Positions 1 to 8,603 of a DNA stretch of 64,000 nucleotides are shown in pieces. The stretch spans positions 1,426,001 through 1,490,000 of the forward strand of contig NZ_CP060724.1 in NCBI RefSeq assembly GCF_014397255.1, written 5' to 3'. The position numbers were made by a program, and so were the translations under genes. Origin of the DNA: Weissella diestrammenae. Its GTDB lineage: Bacteria > Bacillota > Bacilli > Lactobacillales > Lactobacillaceae. Each line of letters begins with the position of its first letter. The stretch's first letter is position 1. The notes under the pieces were generated by a model. The model worked only from the letters and a program-made list of their open reading frames with translations. It was not told the DNA's origin and searched no databases.

Positions 1-1
1 T

Positions 2-241
2 CTTTCCGTTGCAGATAAGGTTGACTTACTTTATGAAGCTTTTGGTGAATTACAAAAGGGCAATCCTGAGCCAGTATTTATGGAAATATATAAGGAAAGT
101 CTGGAAACAATTTACGCCTTTCGTGATATGCCGAGCTCGGCATATTTTATCCGTCAGGTGCTACCAGAAATGTTAGCAGAGGAATTTCCGGGATCAGAAC
201 GGTTGCAACGCATTTATATTGCCATTTTTAATGCTGAATAG
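2..241 (+). CDS. 3' end of an unidentified protein gene (partial)
   Basis: An open frame enters from the left edge and stops at TAG 239-241, giving the last 79 residues of a protein whose start is outside the window. The visible part is mostly helical and acidic (it contains LLYEAFGEL and ends IYIAIFNAE), with no membrane segment and no motif I recognise. A terminator hairpin follows directly, so it is the last gene of its transcript. No function can be assigned from the tail alone. Confidence 0.6.
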   Translation, partial: LSVADKVDLLYEAFGELQKGNPEPVFMEIYKESLETIYAFRDMPSSAYFIRQVLPEMLAEEFPGSERLQRIYIAIFNAE

Positions 242-242
242 C

Positions 243-269
243 AAAAGGAGCTAGCGATAGCTCTTTTTT
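243..269 (+). terminator. Rho-independent terminator
   Basis: Stem GAGCTA/TAGCTC (248-253 with 258-263) and loop GCGA, preceded by A residues and followed by six T. It ends the transcript of the partial gene and separates it from the MarR promoter. Confidence 0.85.
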
Positions 270-285
270 AATAAATATTTACTTT

Positions 286-354
286 GTTTTATGTTGACAA
301 AACTAACTAAACGTTTTAATATTTATTTTGTTTGAAAGTTATAAAACAAAATAA
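286..354 (+). promoter_or_regulatory. MarR promoter with two inverted repeats (candidate operators)
   Basis: TTGACA at 294-299, a 17-base spacer and TAATAT at 317-322 form a near-consensus promoter for the MarR/ABC pair. Downstream of the -10, TTATTTTGTTT (323-333) and AAACAAAATAA (344-354) are perfect 11-base inverted arms 10 bases apart. A weaker repeat, GTTTT (286-290) and AAAAC (299-303), spans the -35. MarR proteins often bind such sites in their own promoters, so autorepression is inferred. Confidence 0.75.
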
Positions 355-369
355 AAAGGGTGGTTTATT

Positions 370-984
370 ATGGAAAATCAAGAATTATTTGATCAAATTT
401 TGCGATTAACCCGTCAACCTAGCATTTGGTTTACCGCCATGATTAATAATCTGGGGCGAGATGAGTTTAGTCGGCCTGACAATAGTCGGCGTCTATTGCG
501 GATATTGAGTACGTCAGCGCAACCCATCAGTGCCGGTACCATCGCTGACATTTTAGCTATTCGGCCAGCGTCGGTGACGCAATTGATTAAAAAATTAGTG
601 ACTGATGAGTATGTTGAACGCATAAAGGATGCGCATGATGCCAGAATTGTACTAGTACAAATTACTGATCTTGGTCGGCAATATTTAGAAGAACGAGATG
701 CAGAGCGTGAAGATTTTGAACGTGACTTATTCAGCGTTTTTGATGCAAAAGAACGGGAGCAATTCACTAAAAGTTTGGTCAAACTGAATGAACATGTAGG
801 TTCTGAAAGTTTTATCAAAGCGATGACTCAGCATATGGATCCGAGGCAACGGCAATTATTTGCACATTTGCAAAAGAATAATCGGCGGATGAATGTGCAT
901 ATGGCTCGAGGTATGCAACATGCAAGGCGACACATGGGACACGATGAACCATGGCATGATTTTTTTAATGATAATTTAAAATAG
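370..984 (+). CDS. MarR-family regulator with His/Met-rich C-terminal tail
   Basis: A winged-helix MarR core covers about residues 1-145. The recognition region reads IADILAIRPASVTQLIKKLV, followed by a wing with DAHDARIVLVQITDLG. At 204 residues it is some 50-60 longer than most MarR proteins. The extra tail (about 150-204) is rich in His, Met and Arg, including ARGMQHARRHMGH, which could bind metal or another ligand; that is inference. The gene lies 15 bases before the exporter gene and has inverted repeats in its promoter, so it probably represses both genes until an effector binds. Family assignment is secure; the effector is unknown. Confidence 0.9.
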   Translation: MENQELFDQILRLTRQPSIWFTAMINNLGRDEFSRPDNSRRLLRILSTSAQPISAGTIADILAIRPASVTQLIKKLVTDEYVERIKDAHDARIVLVQITDLGRQYLEERDAEREDFERDLFSVFDAKEREQFTKSLVKLNEHVGSESFIKAMTQHMDPRQRQLFAHLQKNNRRMNVHMARGMQHARRHMGHDEPWHDFFNDNLK

Positions 985-999
985 GTGAGGTAATCAAGT

Positions 1000-2769
1000 A
1001 TGGCAAGACAACATGGCGTTAGCCGAACAGATCGAAATGAACCGAAGGCCAGTGCGGCTGGTTTGTGGCATATCATTAAATTAGCGCACCCTAAATTTAG
1101 TTTAATGATTCCGGGTTTTTTACTGGCCATTAGTGGTGTGATTTTAAATTTATTTGCGCCTAAGTTTTCAGGTCAATTAATTAATTCTTTCTCCAGCGGA
1201 CATCAACTCAATCAACGATTAATTGTGATTGTTTTAATGCTATTTGTCGGTGGGGCAATTGTATCAGCAATTGGAAGTTTTTTAACAGGTGTTGCGGGTG
1301 AACAGCTCGTTCGGAATTTACGACGCATCGTATGGGATAAGTTAGTTGTTTTTAAGGTGAGTTATTTTGACCAAGTTAAATCTGGTGAAACCACCTCGCG
1401 TTTGACAAATGATACAAATCAGGTCAAGACATTAGTCGCCAATGCTTTACCTGGTTTCTTGACAAGCTCAATTCAAATGGTGGGTGCAGTTGTTCTGATG
1501 TTTGCAACTGATTGGCATCTCGCTCTTTGGATTGTGATTGCAGTTCCGATTACGGCCGCATTGGTGACACCAGTCATGATTTTTGCTGCAAAGGTGGGGC
1601 ATGGTACCCAAGATGCCATGGCCGAATTCACTGGTTCTTCTCAAGAAACGCTTTCTGAAATGCGCTTAGTAAAATCATCAGGTGCTGAAAGTTATGTCCT
1701 TAAACATGGTCAGAGCTTAATTGATAATTTATTTAAATTTGGTAAGCGTGAGGCGATTGTTGATGGTGTCATTGGCCCAATTATGACGCTTGTGATGATG
1801 AGTTTATTTGTCCTGATTTTGGTTGTTGGTGCCTTGCGCGTATCACGTGGCGAATCAAGCATGGGAACGTTATTTAGTTTTATTATGTATCTCTTTCAGA
1901 TTATGCCGGCGTTAGCTACAGTTGGTACATTTGCAACAACTTTCTCAAAGACTCAAGGGGCAACGCAACGTTTAATTACCTTGTTAGACGAACCAGTGGA
2001 AGATTTGGCAGCTGGAGAGGACATTAATATTGAAGGTCAAACATTAGTCGCAAATCAGATTGACTTTAAATATCAAGATGATCAATCGATATTATCGCAA
2101 GTTTCATTTGAGGCAAAGCCTAATACAGTGGTTGCATTCGTTGGTCCTTCTGGCGGTGGAAAATCGACCATTTTTCAATTATTAGAACGTTTTTATCACC
2201 CCACAAATGGAGAGATATTATTGGGTGAAAAATCAATTGATACAATTTCACTCAAAGCTTGGCGGCGCCAAATTGGTTTTGTTTCACAAGATTCTGCGAT
2301 TATGGCAGGCACCATTCGTGATAACCTCACTTATGGTCTAACTGGTCACTATTCAGATCAGCAACTGTGGGATGTCTTAGAAATGGCCTATGCGGATGAA
2401 TTCGTGCAGGCGATGAGCGACGGACTGGACACGCAAGTCGGTGAACGTGGGGTCAAAGTTTCAGGCGGTCAACGGCAACGTTTAGCTATCGCACGGGCAT
2501 TCCTTCGTGATCCTAAGTTATTGATGTTAGATGAAGCTACGGCATCTTTGGATTCAGAATCTGAAGCCATGGTTCAAAAAGCATTAGAAAAACTCATGAA
2601 AAACCGGACGACTTTGGTAATTGCACACCGTTTGTCAACTATTGTTGATGCAGATCAAATTTATTTTGTGGCACATGGTCAAATTACTGGTCAAGGCACA
2701 CATCAAGAATTGTTAGCAACGCATGAATTATATGCTGAATATGTCAATGAACAAATCGTGACACAATAG
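1000..2769 (+). CDS. ABC exporter, BmrA/LmrA-like multidrug half-transporter
   Basis: This is a fused half-transporter: six membrane segments in about residues 30-310, then a nucleotide-binding domain. Walker A is GPSGGGKST (about 382-390), the signature is SGGQRQRL (about 487) and Walker B is LLMLDEA (about 506), followed by the H-loop IAHRLST. The 589-residue length and the sequence resemble B. subtilis BmrA and L. lactis LmrA, homodimers that pump amphiphilic drugs from the membrane. The start has a good site (GGTGAGG) just upstream. It is translated with the MarR gene, which argues for drug- or stress-induced export. The substrate cannot be read from sequence. Confidence 0.9.
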   Translation: MARQHGVSRTDRNEPKASAAGLWHIIKLAHPKFSLMIPGFLLAISGVILNLFAPKFSGQLINSFSSGHQLNQRLIVIVLMLFVGGAIVSAIGSFLTGVAGEQLVRNLRRIVWDKLVVFKVSYFDQVKSGETTSRLTNDTNQVKTLVANALPGFLTSSIQMVGAVVLMFATDWHLALWIVIAVPITAALVTPVMIFAAKVGHGTQDAMAEFTGSSQETLSEMRLVKSSGAESYVLKHGQSLIDNLFKFGKREAIVDGVIGPIMTLVMMSLFVLILVVGALRVSRGESSMGTLFSFIMYLFQIMPALATVGTFATTFSKTQGATQRLITLLDEPVEDLAAGEDINIEGQTLVANQIDFKYQDDQSILSQVSFEAKPNTVVAFVGPSGGGKSTIFQLLERFYHPTNGEILLGEKSIDTISLKAWRRQIGFVSQDSAIMAGTIRDNLTYGLTGHYSDQQLWDVLEMAYADEFVQAMSDGLDTQVGERGVKVSGGQRQRLAIARAFLRDPKLLMLDEATASLDSESEAMVQKALEKLMKNRTTLVIAHRLSTIVDADQIYFVAHGQITGQGTHQELLATHELYAEYVNEQIVTQ

Positions 2770-2805
2770 TGCGTTTTGTTAGTTTAAACTTAATGTAATG
2801 TAGCG

Positions 2806-2838
2806 TATAATGGACGATAGTCAATATCGTCCATTTTT
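2806..2838 (+). terminator. Hairpin with T-run, overlapping a TATAAT box before uvrB
   Basis: AATGGACGATA (2809-2819) and TATCGTCCATT (2825-2835) form a perfect 11-base-pair stem with a 5-base loop, followed by a T-rich run. It fits a terminator for the MarR-exporter transcript. A TATAAT (2806-2811) overlaps its left foot and has a weak TTTAAA 17 bases upstream. If that promoter is used, the hairpin would fall near the start of the uvrB leader. Confidence 0.7.
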
Positions 2839-2857
2839 ATATTTCGAGGAAAAGGCA

Positions 2858-4870
2858 ATGATAACAAAAAAAGAAGACCGGTCATTTGAAATTGTTTCAA
2901 AATATCAACCAACCGGCGATCAACCTAAAGCAATTGAAAAATTAGTCACAGGGTTGAAAAATGGTATCAAAGAACAAGTTTTGCTTGGAGCAACTGGTAC
3001 GGGTAAAACATTTACAATTTCAGAAGTCATTGCAAAAGCCAATAAACCGGTTTTAGTGTTGTCACATAATAAGACGCTAGCTGGTCAACTTTATGGTGAG
3101 TTTAAAGAGTTTTTTCCAAATAATGCGGTAGAGTACTTTGTCTCGTATTATGATTACTATCAGCCAGAGGCTTATGTGCCTTCATCCGATACTTATATTG
3201 AAAAAGATTCATCCATTAATGACGAAATCGATAAATTACGAAATTCGGCTACTTCTTCTTTGCTATCACGCAATGACACAATTGTTGTGGCATCAGTGTC
3301 ATCGATTTTTGGATTAGGAGATCCACATCAATATCGGGATCATGTCATTAATATTCGAGTCGGTGATGAATTAGAGCGAAATCATTTGATGCGTGATTTA
3401 ATCGATATTCAATTCCAGAGAAATGATATTGATTTTCAACGTGGGCGTTTTAGGGTTCGAGGCGATGTTGTTGAAATCTTCCCAGCTTCATCTGATGCAA
3501 AGGCGCTTCGAATTGAATTCTTTGGAGATGAAGTAGACCGCATTCGTGAAATTGATAGTCTGACTGGTGAAATCGTTTCAGATCTTGATACAATTACTAT
3601 TTTCCCAGCGACACATTTTATGACGAATGAAATAATTCGGGAACGGGCCTTGGTGACCATTCAAGCTGAGTTGGATGAACAGCTGAAGCAGTTAGAGGAA
3701 AGTGGTAAGCTTCTTGAAGCCCAACGACTTAAACAACGTACTGAATATGACATCGAAATGATTCGAGAAATGGGCTTTACAAGTGGCATTGAGAATTATT
3801 CCCGCCATATGGATGGGCGGAAGCCAGGGGAACCACCATTCACGCTGTTAGACTTTTTCCCAGATGATTTTTTAATCATTGTTGATGAATCGCATGTGAC
3901 TATGCCACAAGTACGTGGTATGTATAATGGTGATCGGGCGCGGAAACAAACGTTGATTGATTTTGGTTTTAGACTGCCATCGGCGTTAGATAATCGACCA
4001 TTGCGTCTCGAAGAATTTGAAAAGCATGTTCATCAAATTATTTATATGTCGGCAACCCCAGGTGATTATGAAACGGACCGGGTGCCTGAATCTGCAGTAG
4101 CGCAGCAAATCATTCGACCAACTGGCTTACTGGATCCAGAAGTAGAGGTTAGACCAGTTAATGGTCAGATTGATGATTTATTGAATGAAATTAATAAACG
4201 CGCCGCTCGGGATGAACGTGTATTCGTAACGACTTTAACTAAGAAAATGTCGGAAGATTTAACTGATTACTTAGAGGATGTTGGCGTCAAGGTCAAGTAT
4301 TTACATTCAGATATTAAAACCTTGGAACGAACAGAAATCATTCGTGACTTACGTTTGGGTAAATTTGATGTGCTCGTTGGAATTAACCTTTTGCGAGAGG
4401 GAATCGATGTGCCAGAGGTATCATTGGTCGCTATTTTAGATGCCGACAAGGAAGGGTTCCTCAGAAATACGCGGTCATTGATTCAGACCATTGGACGTGC
4501 GGCACGAAATGAGAATGGGCATGTGATATTGTATGCAGACCATGTCACTGCTTCAATGCAAGCCGCAATGGACGAAACAGCGCGTCGACGAGCAACGCAA
4601 ATTGCATATAACCGAGCACATGATATTACGCCACATACGATTAAGAAAGAAATTCGTGACTTGATTGCTGTGACACATGAAGTGAGTGATAAAGACAGTC
4701 AGACTTCATTTACGGAAGTAGCATTTAAAGATATGGCACGTGCTGATCAAGATGCCATGTTAGCTAATCTAGAAGAACAAATGCGCGCAGCTGCAAAACG
4801 ACTTGATTTTGAAGACGCTGCTAATTTACGAGATGCTGTGATGGAACTCAAGTTACAAATCGGCAAGTAA
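2858..4870 (+). CDS. uvrB: UvrABC excinuclease subunit B
   Basis: UvrB is the damage-verifying helicase-like subunit of nucleotide excision repair; it is loaded by UvrA and recruits UvrC. Seen here are Walker A GATGTGKT (about 44), the [12 protein letters not shown] beta-hairpin, DESH (about 342), the helicase C-terminal motifs [13 protein letters not shown] and QTIGRAARN, and a C-terminal UVR motif. I chose ATG 2858 (670 residues, the usual length) over an upstream ATG at 2810, because 2858 has GAGGA in place and the longer form would begin inside the hairpin. No uvrA gene adjoins it, and I see no CGAAC-N4-GTTCG box upstream. Confidence 0.97.
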   Translation: MITKKEDRSFEIVSKYQPTGDQPKAIEKLVTGLKNGIKEQVLLGATGTGKTFTISEVIAKANKPVLVLSHNKTLAGQLYGEFKEFFPNNAVEYFVSYYDYYQPEAYVPSSDTYIEKDSSINDEIDKLRNSATSSLLSRNDTIVVASVSSIFGLGDPHQYRDHVINIRVGDELERNHLMRDLIDIQFQRNDIDFQRGRFRVRGDVVEIFPASSDAKALRIEFFGDEVDRIREIDSLTGEIVSDLDTITIFPATHFMTNEIIRERALVTIQAELDEQLKQLEESGKLLEAQRLKQRTEYDIEMIREMGFTSGIENYSRHMDGRKPGEPPFTLLDFFPDDFLIIVDESHVTMPQVRGMYNGDRARKQTLIDFGFRLPSALDNRPLRLEEFEKHVHQIIYMSATPGDYETDRVPESAVAQQIIRPTGLLDPEVEVRPVNGQIDDLLNEINKRAARDERVFVTTLTKKMSEDLTDYLEDVGVKVKYLHSDIKTLERTEIIRDLRLGKFDVLVGINLLREGIDVPEVSLVAILDADKEGFLRNTRSLIQTIGRAARNENGHVILYADHVTASMQAAMDETARRRATQIAYNRAHDITPHTIKKEIRDLIAVTHEVSDKDSQTSFTEVAFKDMARADQDAMLANLEEQMRAAAKRLDFEDAANLRDAVMELKLQIGK

Positions 4871-4896
4871 TTATCTGATGTAAACATTTATGGCAC

Positions 4897-4942
4897 AAAA
4901 AAAGCTAGTCCAACGGGCGTTTGACCGTTGGATTAGCTTTTT
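4897..4942. terminator. Bidirectional terminator between uvrB and the leftward small gene
   Basis: Long stem with arms AGCTAGTCCAACGG and CCGTTGGATTAGCT, flanked by an A-run on the left and a T-run on the right. It can stop uvrB rightward and the hit/small-gene transcript leftward. Confidence 0.85.
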
Positions 4943-5018
4943 ATATTTAAATACAATAGACCATTAAATGTACAATTGATGTTGCATTTAGAATGAGTAT
5001 GTAGCCATCACATTGGCA

Positions 5019-5270
5019 TTATTTTTTGTGCAACGTTTGTTGTAAATGCGTCATGGTTTCAGTCATTCGTTGCAAATGTGGTTGATTTTTAGTTTGCATG
5101 ATTTTTAAATTGACTGTCAAATCTTGCATTGCATTCTGTGCATCAATAGTAGTTTGTTCTAGCCGATTTTTAGCATGTCCCAAATTGTGCAATGTGTTTT
5201 TCAGATTAATCAGTGATGTTTTAAAGGTTGTGAATTGCGTTTGCTTTTGTTGGAAGTAGTTATCATTCAT
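5019..5270 (-). CDS. Small coiled-coil protein downstream of hit
   Basis: Reads leftward from ATG 5270 (83 residues). The start is fixed by GGAGG (complement of 5280-5284) nine bases upstream; a longer reading would begin inside hit. The protein is polar, rich in Gln, Asn, Thr and Leu, and looks like one long helix or coiled coil (for example LINLKNTLHNLGHAKNRL). It has no signal peptide or membrane segment. It overlaps the end of hit by 8 bases, so the two are cotranslated. I do not recognise the family. Confidence 0.7.
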   Translation of the reverse strand: MNDNYFQQKQTQFTTFKTSLINLKNTLHNLGHAKNRLEQTTIDAQNAMQDLTVNLKIMQTKNQPHLQRMTETMTHLQQTLHKK

Positions 5271-5697
5271 TTGTATTTGCCTCCAGGTGCTGTCTAATTT
5301 TTTGAGCGAGTGCCTCATATTGTTCAGTTGAATATTGATCGGCATGATTAAATTCAGTAATTTTGAAGCCGTCATTTCGATAACGTGGAATCAAGTGAAA
5401 ATGAGAATGCATTACAATTTGACCAGCGCCAGAGCCATTATTAGAGACGATGTTCAACCCAACGATTTCAGGATTGCTGGCTTTAATCGCACGGGCAACA
5501 CGTGGCAATTTTGACAGCACTTTTGCGGCATCTGCTTCGTTGTAATCAAAAATGTCGGTGAGGTCTGCCTTAGGGATAACTAAAGTGTGTCCGGGCGTGA
5601 TTTGTGATATATCTAAGAATGCAAGTACGTCTTGATCTTCATAAATTTTAAAAGCAGGGATGTCACCGATTAAAATTTTGTCAAATATGTCTGCCAT
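5263..5697 (-). CDS. hit: HIT-family nucleotide-binding hydrolase (Hint-like)
   Basis: Histidine-triad proteins hydrolyse nucleoside phosphoramidates or other nucleotide conjugates. The triad HSHFHLIPR lies at about residues 97-105, and CDIF-type N-terminal features appear as MADIFDKILIGDIPAF. Length (144) is normal for the family. It is transcribed away from ecsA, the same divergent arrangement as B. subtilis hit-ecsAB. A TATAAT on the reverse strand (5735-5730) may be its -10. Confidence 0.93.
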   Translation of the reverse strand: MADIFDKILIGDIPAFKIYEDQDVLAFLDISQITPGHTLVIPKADLTDIFDYNEADAAKVLSKLPRVARAIKASNPEIVGLNIVSNNGSGAGQIVMHSHFHLIPRYRNDGFKITEFNHADQYSTEQYEALAQKIRQHLEANTNE

Positions 5698-5830
5698 GTG
5701 TATTTCTCCTAGATTTTTAATTAACTCTAATTATAACGCAAATTTTTGGCGACTATTGTAAAATCTGAAATTGTAGTTGAAATAGTGTAAAATTGAAAGA
5801 TAAACTGTATTCAGAAAGGTCGTACAAGAG

Positions 5831-6526
5831 ATGACATTACAAGTTGAACACGTATCAGGTGGGTATGGTCAATTGAACGTTTTAAAAGACGTTACATTTT
5901 CTGTCGCAGCTGGCCAACTAACGGCACTCGTTGGGCTGAATGGCTCTGGTAAATCAACAACGATCAATCATATTATTGGGTTACTTGCACCGAAATCAGG
6001 TAACATTACCTTAAATAATTATCAATTGAAAAAAGACCCAGTTGCTTATAAGGCACAAATTGCATACATTCCTGAACAACCAGTTTTATATCCTGAATTA
6101 ACATTGAGAGAGCATCTTGATGTGACGATTAATAGTTATCGGCTAAATCAACAAAGCGCCTGGGAAAATGCCCAAAAACTGTTAAAAATATTTCGACTAG
6201 ATAATAAATTAGATTGGTTTCCAGTTCATTTTTCAAAAGGCATGCGACAAAAAGTCATGATTATTATGGCTTTCATTACTGATGCTAAACTTTTTATTAT
6301 TGATGAGCCTTTTCTAGGATTAGATGTGGTTGCGGTTAAGGACTTATTACAATTGATTGATGAACGCAAAAATAATGGGACGGCCTTTTTGATAACGACC
6401 CATGTTATTGCAACTTTAGCTGATCATGCTGATCAATTTGTTTATTTAAAAGATGGACAGGTGGCTGCACAAGGCCCAATGAATCAATTTCAACAATCAG
6501 TGCCAGAATTAGTGAGTGAGGGCTAA
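5831..6526 (+). CDS. ecsA: ABC transporter ATP-binding protein EcsA
   Basis: ATPase of the EcsAB transporter, which in Bacillus affects intramembrane proteolysis, protein secretion and competence. Walker A GLNGSGKST (about 35-43), a signature-like FSKGMRQK (about 135) and Walker B LFIIDEP (about 155) are present. The signature is the atypical SKGM form known for EcsA-type ATPases. It lies two bases before ecsB and opposite hit, which supports the assignment. 231 residues is slightly short but complete. Confidence 0.9.
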   Translation: MTLQVEHVSGGYGQLNVLKDVTFSVAAGQLTALVGLNGSGKSTTINHIIGLLAPKSGNITLNNYQLKKDPVAYKAQIAYIPEQPVLYPELTLREHLDVTINSYRLNQQSAWENAQKLLKIFRLDNKLDWFPVHFSKGMRQKVMIIMAFITDAKLFIIDEPFLGLDVVAVKDLLQLIDERKNNGTAFLITTHVIATLADHADQFVYLKDGQVAAQGPMNQFQQSVPELVSEG

Positions 6527-6528
6527 CA

Positions 6529-7596
6529 ATGAATTCTTTTTTCAGAAGCCGACTTTCAAAACAGTGGCAACGATATTTCATGTTAGGTCGATATGTGTTT
6601 AATGACCATGCAATTTTAGCCATGTTAATTGCATTAGGTGGTGCGGCAATGGCGTACCAACGGCTATTAACAACGTTAGCAGTCAATGGCTGGACACAAA
6701 GCCTGTTCGCAGTTGTATTGGGATTGACACTATTAGTTAACCGTCAACCGGCTAATTTTTTGTTACCAGCTGACCCAATTTATTTACTCGCTGATGAACA
6801 AAAAATTCGCGATTTAGTTCGACAGGGCACACGCTACTCGTTGTTTATTGCAGGTATTGTTGAATTCTTTTTACTCCTGTTACTATGGCCGATGATGATG
6901 CATCTCTATGCTTTTTCTACTCTGGTTTGCCTTGCTTTTTCAGGCGGAATAGTGCTGATAAAAGTTTATTTAATGTGGCAACGTGCCGTCCATCTGATGC
7001 AATTTGGTCAAGGTCGAGATGGGGCGGAAAATTTAGTCAATTGGTCAAGTCTAGTTGAATCTGAAAATAATCGTCGAGCGACAGTTGACTCATTTTTTAA
7101 CGCCTTCATTGATTTACATGGTGCGGGTAATCAAATTAAACAACGGCAATGGTTAGAAAAAATAATTCGGCCTCAACGAGGAAATCTGTTACAATTAACC
7201 TTTCTAAGACATGTCGTCTTTTTGAATGTTTGGGCGACAATCTCAAGTGTAAGTTTGCTATTAGCAATTCTGACGCAACATTGGGTTCGTTTTGGACTCT
7301 TGACGGTTTTTATTTATTTGTTGGCCATTCAATTGATTCCAATAGCCCGGCAGCATGATCAGATTGTCTTTCAAAGATTGTATCCGACGACGTCAAAAGA
7401 ACGAGAACGACAATATATTCGGACAACAGCACCGTGGTTGTGGGCAATTGCCTTGCTAGACATCATTGTGATGATTTTTACTCATGGGGCGTTGTTAGAA
7501 TTGATCGCGTTAGTAGTTGTGACTATCGTATTAAGTCTGCTATATCCAAAATATCAGTTAAACAGAAGGAGAAATATAAATGCGCTTAAGAAATAA
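6529..7596 (+). CDS. ecsB: ABC transporter permease EcsB
   Basis: Membrane partner of EcsA. The 355-residue protein has a cytosolic basic N-terminus, then several hydrophobic segments (around residues 20-65, 100-145, 230-270 and 300-340) separated by a long soluble stretch in the middle, as in EcsB. It starts just after ecsA and its end overlaps trmB by 17 bases. No ecsC gene follows. Confidence 0.88.
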   Translation: MNSFFRSRLSKQWQRYFMLGRYVFNDHAILAMLIALGGAAMAYQRLLTTLAVNGWTQSLFAVVLGLTLLVNRQPANFLLPADPIYLLADEQKIRDLVRQGTRYSLFIAGIVEFFLLLLLWPMMMHLYAFSTLVCLAFSGGIVLIKVYLMWQRAVHLMQFGQGRDGAENLVNWSSLVESENNRRATVDSFFNAFIDLHGAGNQIKQRQWLEKIIRPQRGNLLQLTFLRHVVFLNVWATISSVSLLLAILTQHWVRFGLLTVFIYLLAIQLIPIARQHDQIVFQRLYPTTSKERERQYIRTTAPWLWAIALLDIIVMIFTHGALLELIALVVVTIVLSLLYPKYQLNRRRNINALKK

Positions 7597-8242
7597 AAAA
7601 TGGGCGAGTAGTTGGTTAGATGAGCATGATGAATTAGTCATTACTCAAGATCGAGCAACTGGCTTACAGGGAAATTGGCAGTCCATCTTTTCTAATGAAG
7701 CACCGATTCAAGTAGAAATTGGGACTGGTAAGGGTCAATTTATTATTGGCATGGCTAAAAAATATCCCGAAATTAATTTTATTGGGATGGAAATTCAAGA
7801 ATCAGCTGTGGCAGTTGCTGCGCGTAAAGCATTCGAGGATGAGCATGAACTACCTAATTTAAAATTTATTTTTGGCGATGGTGCAGGCGTAGAGACGTAC
7901 TTTAGTAATGGTGAAATCAGCAAGATTTACCTTAATTTTTCTGATCCGTGGCCCAAAACACGGCATGAAACGCGTCGTTTAACATATCGGTCATTTCTAT
8001 CGGGCTATCAGACGGTATTACCAAGCGGTGGTGAGTTGGCATTTAAAACCGACAATCGTGGTTTATTTGAATATTCATTGTATAGTTTTGCTAATTTCGG
8101 TGTTAAATTTGTTGCTCAAGGAATTTCACTTGATTTACATGCAGATGAAGAAAAAATGCAAGATAATGTGGCAACTGAATATGAAGAAAAATTCTCAACG
8201 GCCGGCTTCCCTATCTATCAATTTATTGGTCAATTTGAATAA
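7580..8242 (+). CDS. trmB: tRNA (guanine-N7-)-methyltransferase
   Basis: Methylates N7 of G46 in the tRNA variable loop using S-adenosylmethionine. The SAM-binding motif EIGTGKGQFI lies at about residue 46, and the family hallmark NFSDPWPK at about 118-125, followed by KTRHETRRLTY. Length (220) is typical. The start overlaps the end of ecsB and has AGAAGGAG upstream, so the three genes form one operon. Confidence 0.95.
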   Translation: MRLRNKKWASSWLDEHDELVITQDRATGLQGNWQSIFSNEAPIQVEIGTGKGQFIIGMAKKYPEINFIGMEIQESAVAVAARKAFEDEHELPNLKFIFGDGAGVETYFSNGEISKIYLNFSDPWPKTRHETRRLTYRSFLSGYQTVLPSGGELAFKTDNRGLFEYSLYSFANFGVKFVAQGISLDLHADEEKMQDNVATEYEEKFSTAGFPIYQFIGQFE

Positions 8243-8603
8243 AATAATAAGTTGATGTTTGCCTAATTTTTTACTATTTTTATGATAAAACTTAATTCTG
8301 GGTGCTGGCAATCATCCTTGAAATTTGAAAATAAAAGATTGAATAACTTGGACAGAATAACAACAGACTTGGTGTAATCCTTAGTCTGTTTTTTATTACT
8401 TTGTGCTGTTAAATGGCAATTAATGGTATTTTAATTGCAACATCAAGCATAATTTACTAACAAGTTGAAAAATTATGGCTTGGTGTGGTTTGATTTAATC
8501 AATTAACTTGTGAGTTGCGAAAAAGTTGTTAAAAAGTTATAGTAAATTTTAGATTCACATTATATAGTAGGAAAATACAAAATTATGAAATGAGGTTGAG
8601 TGC
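8243..8603. other. Intergenic stretch between trmB and topA
   Basis: About 360 AT-rich bases. It holds one terminator-like hairpin (8362-8394) and, near its right end, the AT-rich region that must carry the topA promoter. I see no convincing open frame with a ribosome site, and no RNA family I can name. Confidence 0.6.
8362..8394 (+). terminator. Rho-independent terminator after trmB
   Basis: AACAGACT (8362-8369) pairs with AGTCTGTT (8383-8390) and is followed by TTTT. It lies 120 bases after trmB, so the operon would have a long 3' tail. Confidence 0.8.

Noticed and set aside
8243-8603. Possible small RNA or riboswitch before topA
   Set aside because: Only one terminator-like hairpin is visible and no conserved RNA motif could be named.
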